Below are positions 1-5,894 of a DNA stretch of 13,703 nucleotides, piece after piece. How positions within the stretch are numbered: the stretch's first letter is position 1; each line of letters opens with the position of its first letter. The stretch is taken from NCBI GenBank assembly GCA_003509805.1, contig DOMV01000234.1, positions 1 to 13,703 of the forward strand. The letters run 5' to 3'. The stretch comes from Planctomycetaceae bacterium (GTDB lineage Bacteria; Planctomycetota; Planctomycetia; Pirellulales; Thermoguttaceae). The notes beneath the pieces were generated by a model, which worked only from the letters and a program-made list of their open reading frames with translations, did no database searches and was not told the DNA's origin. The position numbers were made by a program, and so were the translations under genes.

Positions 1-893
1 AGGGGAACCCGGCCCGGTTGGCCCAACTCCGGGAAGCCGACGCGCTGGTCGTGGTCGCCGCCGCCTTTGACGGAGCCGATCCGGCCAAAGAGGTCAAAGC
101 CTTTCGCGACGACCTCGTCCTCGCCGATTTGGAAATCGTTTCGAACGGGCTGGAAAAAGTCAGGGAGCAAAATAAACGGCCCGTTCCGAAACAACAGCAT
201 GAGATTTACGAATTCGAAATCGACGTGCTCGAAACGATCCAACAGGCCCTCGAATCGAACATGCCGCTCCGCGATATCGCCTTTCGCGAAGAGCAACAGC
301 GCATCTGCCGGGGGTTTCGGCTCATGAACCGGAAACCGTGGATGGTGCTCGTCAATACGCCGGACGACGAAGCCGATCCGGCACGAATCGCCGCCGCCGT
401 TTCGGAATGCGTCAAAAAACAATCCCCGGCCGCCGGGACGGACGCCGTGTCGCCGGATACGGTGTCGTCGGATACGGTGCCGTCGGATACGGTGCCGGTG
501 CTCGCGGTTTCCTGCCGCCTGGAGCAGGATCTGGCGAAAATGACCCCGGAAGAGCGGGTTGCGTTCTTGTGCGAAATGGAACTTGTCGCATCGGACCGCG
601 ATGCCGTGCTGCGCCGTATCATGGACGTATCGGGCCAAATGCTGTTCCTGACCGCCGGTGAAAAAGAGGTGCGCACCTGGCTGGTTCGCAAAGGGGGAAC
701 GGCGCTCGATGCCGCCGGGGAAATCCATACGGATATGGCCAAAGGCTTTATTCGTGCCGAGGTGACGAAATGCGACGATCTCGTCCGGCTCGGCGGCGAA
801 CGGGCCGTGAAAGCGGAAAATCTCGTCCGGCGTGAACCGAAGGATTACGTGATCCAGGAAGGGGATGTTTTACTGTTTCATTTCAGCGGGTAG
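1..893 (+). CDS. ychF: Redox-regulated ATPase YchF, 3' part (5' end outside window)
   Basis: C-terminal part of YchF/OLA1, an Obg-family P-loop ATPase that binds ribosomes and is linked to stress responses. The reading frame is open to the window edge: codons before position 18 read GNPAR, continuing the family motif that precedes READAL, so the TTG at 18 is not the start and the G1-G3 motifs lie upstream. In residues counted from position 18: G-domain remainder about 1-130 with the helical segment at 30-100; VLVNTPDDE at 110-118 stands where the family's NxxE base-specificity motif is expected, slightly altered; the C-terminal TGS-like domain is at about 207-290, with FLTAGEKEVR, AAGEIHTDMAKGFIRAE and DYVIQEGDVLLFHF, all close to consensus. 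An unusual insert at about 133-160 contains repeated SDTV units. It is followed by yraN on the same strand. Identity is firm; only the 5' part is missing. Confidence 0.94.
   Translation, partial: GNPARLAQLREADALVVVAAAFDGADPAKEVKAFRDDLVLADLEIVSNGLEKVREQNKRPVPKQQHEIYEFEIDVLETIQQALESNMPLRDIAFREEQQRICRGFRLMNRKPWMVLVNTPDDEADPARIAAAVSECVKKQSPAAGTDAVSPDTVSSDTVPSDTVPVLAVSCRLEQDLAKMTPEERVAFLCEMELVASDRDAVLRRIMDVSGQMLFLTAGEKEVRTWLVRKGGTALDAAGEIHTDMAKGFIRAEVTKCDDLVRLGGERAVKAENLVRREPKDYVIQEGDVLLFHFSG
447..497 (+). repeat. In-frame 15-nt tandem repeat inside ychF
   Basis: Three consecutive 15-nt units (447-461, 462-476, 477-491) plus a partial fourth to 497, built on gtg-tcg-(t/c)cg-gat-acg. The units differ only by single bases and encode VSPDT, VSSDT and VPSDT. 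The repeat keeps the frame and falls in a surface linker between the nucleotide-binding domain and the VSCRLEQ segment, where YchF proteins normally have only a short connection. It looks like recent slippage expansion. Confidence 0.85.
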
Positions 894-1087
894 CAGGCCG
901 GTAGCAAGGAACACGGGGCCAGCCTTCGAACGTTTCAAAAATCGACTTGAAAAACGCAGTAAAATCGATGCGCACAATCACCGCGCGAATCGTTGCCGCC
1001 GTCTCCGCGATTTTCGCGGAAGCCGTTTTATCGCCGGAACCGGAAAACGACGGGGAACCGCGATCTTCCCGGACGTCTTCCGGAAAG

Positions 1088-1495
1088 ATGCGTTTCCGTT
1101 CCATCCGCCCCAAGGACCGGCTGGGACGCAAGGGCGAAAAAGCCGCGATCGCGTTTCTTGAACGGAAAGGATATCGTATTCTCGAACAAAATCTCCGTCT
1201 CGATCCGTTCGGTGAACTCGATCTCGTCGCCGAAGACGGGGAATGCCTTGTTTTCATCGAGGTGAAAACACGAAAAAGCGACGCGGACGGGGGGGCGGTC
1301 GAGGCGGTCGGCATGAAAAAACGGCGATCGCTTCATCGATTGGCGATGGCGTACATGAACCGCCGAAATCGGCCGGAATGCCCGATGCGGTTCGACGTGG
1401 TCGCGATTACCTGGCCCGAAAAAGCAGCGCCGCGAATCGATCACTACCGCGACGCCTTCGATATCCCGCCGCCTTTGAAAACGGACAACAAGTGA
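1088..1495 (+). CDS. yraN: YraN family (UPF0102) endonuclease-like protein
   Basis: 135-residue protein of the UPF0102/YraN family, which has a restriction-endonuclease-like (PD-(D/E)XK) fold; its cellular role is unsettled. Visible motifs: LGRKGEKAAIAFLERKGYRIL at residues 12-32 (N-terminal helix with the conserved GxxGE), FGELDLVAED at 41-50 (E43 and D45, acidic residues of the core), and VFIEVKTRK at 55-63 (E58 and K60 of the ExK motif). The C-terminal half (RFDVVAI) also fits. I chose the ATG at 1088 because it gives the usual family length of about 120-135 residues. The frame stays open upstream to a TTG at 947 and an ATG at 968, but that extension has no family similarity. It follows ychF by 194 nt and converges with the metallopeptidase-like gene. 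Confidence 0.9.
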   Translation: MRFRSIRPKDRLGRKGEKAAIAFLERKGYRILEQNLRLDPFGELDLVAEDGECLVFIEVKTRKSDADGGAVEAVGMKKRRSLHRLAMAYMNRRNRPECPMRFDVVAITWPEKAAPRIDHYRDAFDIPPPLKTDNK

Positions 1496-1504
1496 AGAGG
1501 GTAA

Positions 1505-1549
1505 TCTTCACGAGCCGGGAATCGGAGCAATTCTTCACGAGCCGGGAAT
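1505..1549. repeat. 18-bp direct repeat, two copies 27 bp apart
   Basis: The 18-mer tcttcacgagccgggaat occurs perfectly at 1505-1522 and 1532-1549, in the gap between the convergent yraN and metallopeptidase-like genes. The second copy contains the stop codon of the minus-strand gene (1535-1537), so the repeat reaches into its coding end. Confidence 0.85.
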
Positions 1550-2947
1550 TGTATTCCCGGATGCCTTCTCCAGCGACACCGTGACATCGCCGTCGTTATC
1601 GGCCAGATCGGCGGGCGAATCGTTGATTCGAAAGAACAGCGTTCCGCCGACCGGGGCCGTGTACTCGCAATGTGTTCCGATCGAAACCGGATTCAGGAAC
1701 GGGCATCGCGAATAATCGTCCCCGGCCGTGTTTGCATTCGATGTTTCCGGACCCGGCAGGATCGTCATCTGTAACTCCCCGATCGGCCGACCTCGATCAT
1801 AACGGATCGTGATGCCGTTCGGTTCCGACCACCAGGTTGCCGGCCGGTTGCCAAGCCGGAATCGTCCGGCCGCCGCGATGCGAACGGCGTCTCCTTGTTG
1901 TATTCGGAGCCCCGAATTCTGCCAACCGCGGTCCGGGCGGACTCGCCATTGATGATTCCGGCCATTCCATCGGGTTGCTCCGGGCGAAAGATCGTCGATG
2001 CGAGCACGTTCCCTGTCGTATCCGTAATCGAGCCGACCGGCGAAATCGATCCACGCGGCCTCCCATTGCGAACGAACGTCCCTCCCGATCCGGTCGTAAA
2101 ACCGTTCGTTAAACGTTTCGGCACATTCCGACGTCGTTCTCCCCGGCGGAAGGACATTTGTCATGCCGCCCAGGATGCCCGTGAATTCCGGCTGCCCTTC
2201 CAGGAAAACGCAGAGCGCCCAACTCCACGCATACGCGTTCGGGGCGTCGTATTCGCCCGGTTGCAATCCAAGAACATCGCGCAGGCTACGACCCTTCCCG
2301 GCGGCGATATCGTCGCGAATCAGTTTGATCCGGCCCCACATCGGCACCTCGTCCCGGTGACCCGGAATCACACCGATCTCAAGTTTGCCGTCCCTCAGGG
2401 TATGCGTCGCGAGCAGTTCGGCACAGCCTTCGGCATACCAAGGCGGCCCGAGCCCGTGAAAGACGTGCGCCATCAACCCGTGAACGCCTTCGTGCAGGAG
2501 CAAATGCCGTCGATAATACGCGCTCGCCTGTTCGAGCACCCAGAGTTTCCGGTTTAATTGAAATCCGGTTCGTAAATCAGGAACCTCCCGGACCAACCCG
2601 GCACGTTCAAACCGCTCGAAATCGCCGATCAGGCAACCGTCCATTTTCCAGCCGTCGCAACGGTTGGGATTGATACCGAGAAAACGACACCAAAGCGGAA
2701 CGGCGGCATCGAACACGGCGGGCAACCCGTCGACCTCCGTCGAGGAAGGCAGATCGGTCCGCAGCCTCAAGTACGTTCCTTCCAACGTCCGTATTTCCGA
2801 ACCGAAAATCCCGGAATCAGCCGGAAAAACGGTAGAAAAACAAAAGGCAAGGAAAAATGCGACCGGGGAAAAAACGATGGAGACAAAAAAGCGAATCGCG
2901 GTTTTGGCCCTATTTCGCAACGTCGTAGCAATACAGGAACGTATCAT
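1535..2947 (-). CDS. Secreted zinc metallopeptidase-like protein with LecA-like C-terminal domain
   Basis: 470-residue predicted exported protein. Residues 1-43 form a long signal peptide: basic start, hydrophobic stretch about 20-41, likely cleavage after FPA. The central domain carries LLHEGVHGLM, an intact HExxH zinc motif (H152, E153, H156). About 16 residues later comes PPWYAEGCAELLA, whose E173 or E177 would be the third zinc ligand, as in gluzincins and the planctomycete DUF1570-type proteins. The C-terminal part, about 340-465, resembles the PA-I galactophilic lectin (LecA)-like beta-sandwich: GWQNSGLRIQQGDAVRIAAAG, then LFFRINDSPADLADNDGDV near the end. Substrate unknown. The ATG at 2947 lies inside the 3' end of the propeller gene (38-nt overlap), suggesting co-transcription; no clear Shine-Dalgarno, and a TTG nine codons in is an alternative. 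Peptidase activity is inferred from motifs only. Confidence 0.75.
   Translation of the reverse strand: MIRSCIATTLRNRAKTAIRFFVSIVFSPVAFFLAFCFSTVFPADSGIFGSEIRTLEGTYLRLRTDLPSSTEVDGLPAVFDAAVPLWCRFLGINPNRCDGWKMDGCLIGDFERFERAGLVREVPDLRTGFQLNRKLWVLEQASAYYRRHLLLHEGVHGLMAHVFHGLGPPWYAEGCAELLATHTLRDGKLEIGVIPGHRDEVPMWGRIKLIRDDIAAGKGRSLRDVLGLQPGEYDAPNAYAWSWALCVFLEGQPEFTGILGGMTNVLPPGRTTSECAETFNERFYDRIGRDVRSQWEAAWIDFAGRLDYGYDRERARIDDLSPGATRWNGRNHQWRVRPDRGWQNSGLRIQQGDAVRIAAAGRFRLGNRPATWWSEPNGITIRYDRGRPIGELQMTILPGPETSNANTAGDDYSRCPFLNPVSIGTHCEYTAPVGGTLFFRINDSPADLADNDGDVTVSLEKASGNTIPGS
1542..1560. other. Perfect hairpin at the 3' end of the metallopeptidase-like gene
   Basis: CCGGGAAT (1542-1549), loop TGT, ATTCCCGG (1553-1560): an 8-bp perfect stem overlapping the last codons of the minus-strand gene between two convergent genes. 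A bidirectional transcription barrier is plausible, but neither strand has a T-tract after the stem, so a classical intrinsic terminator is not supported. Confidence 0.5.
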
Positions 2948-4229
2948 GTCGCAGGTACAGCTTTTTGTTGCAGACGACCGGGTGCGCCCAATACGCCCCC
3001 TGTCCCTCCTGGGGTAACTGGAAACGACCGGTCATGTCGAACTTTTCAGGACTCGGATTCAACAGGACGACGTTGCCCTCCTTTTCATCCATGCAGTACA
3101 TGCGGCCGTCCGCGTAAAAACAGGAACCCTGCGGGATCGTCTTATCGTCCCAGACGAGTTCGCCGTCTTCCCGTTTCAGGCAAAGCCAGGCCCCGCCCTT
3201 GTACTGGTGCGCGGAACCGTAAACGTACCCGTCGAGCACGATGATTCCGCCGTGTTGGTTGTCGAACCGCTTCTGCTGCCAAATCCGTTCGAGTTCGATC
3301 CCGTCTCCGGCCGCTTTGATTGTCAGCAATTCCATGCCCGTCGTCCCGTAACCGGACGTGATCAGCAGGGTGCCGTCCTCGTAATACGGCATGGTCGCAT
3401 TGATATCGTGCTTCGTTTCATGCACGTACCGGGCAAGCAGGGCGCCGTCCTTGAGGTCGACGAGCAACAGGGCCTTTTGGTCCATCAGCGCGACGATCCG
3501 TCGTCCGCCGTGCTCGAAAAGATACGGCGTCGCGTATCCGGCAATTTCGGTTTCCTGCACGGGTTCTTCCCCTTCCTTGACCGTCTCGAACGTCATCGGC
3601 GGCGTTTCCCAGACGGTTTTGCCGCTCGTCTTATCAAGGGCGACGACCGAGGCTTTCTTGCCGCCGGGACCGACGATCAACAGGTCGCCGGCGACCACGA
3701 CCGATTGGGCGTAACCCCAGGTGGGCAATGCCGCTTCATAATCGTTCGCGAGATTGCGCGTCCAAATTTCCTTGCCGTCTTGCGTGCTGAAACACCCCAA
3801 CTGACCGAGCGAGGCGAACGCATAGACACGCTCGCCGTCGAGCGTCGGCGTGCTGCGGTCACCTTCGAAATGCCGTTTCCAACCTTCCCCGACCGGGACG
3901 GCCCAAAGCTCTTTCCCGGTCGATTCGTCCAGGCAATAAAGGGTGACCGTCGCCGTTTTCGCGTCTCCTTCCTTGTCGACGTTACCCATGGTATAAACCC
4001 GGCCGGCTTGGACGACGACCCCGGCGAAACTGGACGGTTTGTCCGTTTTTCCGAGTCCTTCCGCCTTCCACAGCATTTGGGGACCTTCGTCGGGCCAATC
4101 TTGTAACAGTCCCGTTTCGGTCGATTTGTTGTCTCCCGCGGGCCCGTGAAAAACCGGCCAATCGGCGGCAAAAGCGTTCGGCGATATCAGGCTCAATCCG
4201 AGTACGGCGAGAAAAAAGGTGCTTTTCAT
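2910..4229 (-). CDS. Secreted PQQ-like beta-propeller repeat protein
   Basis: 439-residue protein with a clear signal peptide (MKSTFF, hydrophobic LAVLGLSLIS, cleavage after AFA near residue 21). The mature part starts DWPVFHGPAGDNKSTETGLL, the hallmark N-terminus of the large planctomycete/verrucomicrobial family of exported PQQ-like (BamB-fold) propellers. Blade-type repeats follow: GERVYAFASLGQLGCF with DGKEIW, SVVALDKTSGKTVWETP, LLLVDLKDGALLARY, AWLCLKREDGELVWDD and MYCMDEKEGNVVLLNP. These proteins are usually annotated as PQQ-binding by homology, but many lack a proven cofactor or dehydrogenase activity, and I see no dehydrogenase domain here. It is the first gene of a two-gene unit with the metallopeptidase-like gene, whose start overlaps its end. 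A BamB role is unlikely because the N-terminus is not a lipoprotein signal. Confidence 0.87.
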   Translation of the reverse strand: MKSTFFLAVLGLSLISPNAFAADWPVFHGPAGDNKSTETGLLQDWPDEGPQMLWKAEGLGKTDKPSSFAGVVVQAGRVYTMGNVDKEGDAKTATVTLYCLDESTGKELWAVPVGEGWKRHFEGDRSTPTLDGERVYAFASLGQLGCFSTQDGKEIWTRNLANDYEAALPTWGYAQSVVVAGDLLIVGPGGKKASVVALDKTSGKTVWETPPMTFETVKEGEEPVQETEIAGYATPYLFEHGGRRIVALMDQKALLLVDLKDGALLARYVHETKHDINATMPYYEDGTLLITSGYGTTGMELLTIKAAGDGIELERIWQQKRFDNQHGGIIVLDGYVYGSAHQYKGGAWLCLKREDGELVWDDKTIPQGSCFYADGRMYCMDEKEGNVVLLNPSPEKFDMTGRFQLPQEGQGAYWAHPVVCNKKLYLRHDTFLYCYDVAK

Positions 4230-4265
4230 GTGTCGTGGAGAGATAAGGATGTTTTGGTGAGTTTC

Positions 4266-4294
4266 CCGGCCACTTCGCTACGCTTTGTGCCCGG
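4266..4294. other. Imperfect inverted repeat between propeller and TIM-barrel genes
   Basis: CCGGCCAC (4266-4273) pairs with GTGCCCGG (4287-4294) with one mismatch around a 13-nt loop, in the 134-nt gap between two minus-strand genes. No T-tract follows on either strand, so it is a REP-like or structural element rather than a proven terminator. Confidence 0.35.
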
Positions 4295-4363
4295 CTTTCC
4301 TATACTGCGTTTCGGGTGATTGTATCGGGCGTCTGTTCTGAGCACTGTCGGCCCGTTGGCGGT

Positions 4364-5377
4364 CTAAAATCCCCGCGAGGCTTTCACATCGTCAAAATCG
4401 CGCAGGTGGTAGCCAATATCGGTAAAATCAAGTGTTTTGCATAAAGCGCGAAGGGCGACCCCCATGCCGTCGGGACCGCTGAAACCGCCGAACTGGCCGC
4501 CTCCCTTGAGGTGCGGTTCGAGATCGAGGAAAACACCGGGAATGCCGCGCGACTTGAGTTTTTCTTCCAGCGCGGGCAGGTAGGTCCCCAAATCGCGGAA
4601 AATCCGCGCATGGTCGCTCGCCCCCCGGTCGGACGGAACGAAATGGGCCACCTTGTTCTCTTCGACCCGGCCTCCCTTTTCCGCGCGGCGGGTTTCGGCG
4701 TAATCCTTGATGTGCAACCAGCCGAGCCCGGGCTTCATCGCTTCATATTGTTCGTAAATGTCCCGCGAATCGTATCCCTGCATGACGAGATTGCCGCCGT
4801 CGAAAATCAGCACCATCGCCGGGTGGTTGACCTGCCGGTAAATGTCGGCGAGGAGATGCCCGTTTTGGCCGACCAGGTTCGCCTCGACCTCAAGTCCGAA
4901 CGTCAAATCGCTCCGGTGGCATGTTTCGGCGATCTGGCCGAGCCGGTCCACCGCGAGCGAAACGTAGTTCGAAGGGTCCTCGTTTTGAGGGTGATAAAAG
5001 GAAAAACCGCGGATCAGTTTCGTTTCGAAAGCGTGCGCCAATTCACAGGCCGGGCGGACGTCGTGCTCCAGGTATTTTTCAAACGGGACATACGGGTTCG
5101 TCGTGCCGTCGTCGGTATCGACCAGCTTGATTTTACCGATGGGGGAGCCGATCGAGGAAACATTCAGGCCGTAATCGTCCTGAAATTGACGGACCCGCTG
5201 GATGTCGGTCTTGGTCAGCTTCATCACGTTCTTGACCCCGTCGCCGAGGTTGACGAAGCGAATGCTGTAATACTGAAGCCCGAGCGCCGCGAAAACGGCG
5301 AACTGTTCGACGATCGTTTTGTTACTCGTACCTTCATCCGCGAAACCGGAAAGAAAAACGCGCGGTTTTGTTTTCAT
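4364..5377 (-). CDS. Sugar phosphate isomerase/epimerase-like TIM-barrel protein
   Basis: 337-residue cytoplasmic protein of the xylose isomerase-like TIM-barrel (AP_endonuc_2) superfamily, whose members isomerise or epimerise sugars and inositol derivatives with a divalent metal. The metal-binding positions are in the right order at barrel strand ends: FGLEVEAN (E163, alternatively E165), IFDGGN (D193), WLHIKDY (H222) and FLDLEPH (E287). The start SGFADEG and the strand QYYSIRFVNLG also fit the fold. No signal peptide. The actual substrate cannot be read from sequence. It is upstream of the propeller gene in the same direction but separated by 134 nt, so it may be a separate unit. The ATG at 5377 is the only good start; a weak AGGCGA lies just before it. 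Confidence 0.85.
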   Translation of the reverse strand: MKTKPRVFLSGFADEGTSNKTIVEQFAVFAALGLQYYSIRFVNLGDGVKNVMKLTKTDIQRVRQFQDDYGLNVSSIGSPIGKIKLVDTDDGTTNPYVPFEKYLEHDVRPACELAHAFETKLIRGFSFYHPQNEDPSNYVSLAVDRLGQIAETCHRSDLTFGLEVEANLVGQNGHLLADIYRQVNHPAMVLIFDGGNLVMQGYDSRDIYEQYEAMKPGLGWLHIKDYAETRRAEKGGRVEENKVAHFVPSDRGASDHARIFRDLGTYLPALEEKLKSRGIPGVFLDLEPHLKGGGQFGGFSGPDGMGVALRALCKTLDFTDIGYHLRDFDDVKASRGF

Positions 5378-5810
5378 CTTCGCCTATCCCCGAGGTGTGT
5401 TGAACGATGGACATGCTCCGTTTCATTCCGGAACCGAATCTGGTGCGCGGAAAACCATCGGATTTCCCGAAGCCGCATCCGTGGCGGACGGCCGGATGTT
5501 ATACCGTAAACGGCCTGAAACCACGGCCTGAAACTGTTCCCGCAAGCAATCGCCCGTCGCTCGAACGATCCGTGCGACCTGATATCTGTAAAGACGTTGC
5601 AGCGAGCGATTGCAACAAGCGGTCTTCACCAAACAACCAATTGCATCGCGTTTCCAGTACAGCCGTATTTCGAAGCACCCACCTTGGGTGAACGGGCGGA
5701 GCGAACGGAAAACGCTACCGAACCCGAAACACAACCGACCCCGAAACGCGACCGGCCCCGGTGCGCGACACCCATTATCGCAGAAATCCCGCTCCCGGAC
5801 AAGCCTTGTG

Positions 5811-5847
5811 AAAAAAAGTTTAGCCGTGATTGCCGCAGCCGTGCGGC
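5811..5847 (-). terminator. Possible weak terminator after comEC
   Basis: Read on the minus strand, a perfect 6-bp stem GCCGCA/TGCGGC with loop CGGC (5847 down to 5832) is followed 14 nt later by seven Ts (5817-5811), about 50 nt past the comEC stop. The distance from stem to T-tract is larger than in a standard intrinsic terminator, so this is tentative. Confidence 0.35.
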
Positions 5848-5852
5848 GCGAA

Positions 5853-5887
5853 GTCGTCGATCCGTTGTCGTCGATCCGTTGTCGATC
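5853..5887. repeat. 14-nt tandem repeat beside the comEC stop
   Basis: The unit gtcgtcgatccgtt is perfectly duplicated at 5853-5866 and 5867-5880 and followed by a partial copy (gtcgatc). It ends 8 nt from the comEC stop codon. Confidence 0.8.
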
Positions 5888-5894
5888 AAGCGAT

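Larger units (their letters stand above)
5378..5894. other. Non-coding spacer of about 517 bp
   Basis: I see no convincing gene here. Open frames on both strands have unlike-protein composition and no recognisable domain. The stretch holds a 13-nt tandem duplication (acggcctgaaac(c/t), 5510-5535), a small inverted repeat (GTTGCA/TGCAAC near 5596-5616), a possible comEC terminator (5811-5847) and a 14-nt tandem repeat (5853-5887). A promoter for the TIM-barrel gene presumably lies near its 5377 end, but I could not place one. Confidence 0.5.

Noticed and set aside
1004..1020. Perfect hairpin TCCGCGA-TTT-TCGCGGA as a ychF terminator
   Set aside because: No T-tract follows on either strand, and the loop is only three bases; probably a chance palindrome in GC-rich DNA.
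947..1087. Upstream extension of yraN to the TTG at 947
   Set aside because: The added 47 residues lack family similarity and would make the protein longer than usual for UPF0102. The ATG at 1088 immediately precedes the conserved region.
3207..4106. 299-codon open frame on the plus strand
   Set aside because: It lies fully antisense to the propeller gene, whose protein has a signal peptide and family motifs; the antisense product has no recognisable domain. Long antisense frames are expected in GC-rich coding DNA.
4511..5509. 332-codon open frame on the plus strand
   Set aside because: Antisense to the TIM-barrel gene, which has all metal-ligand motifs. The product shows no family signature.
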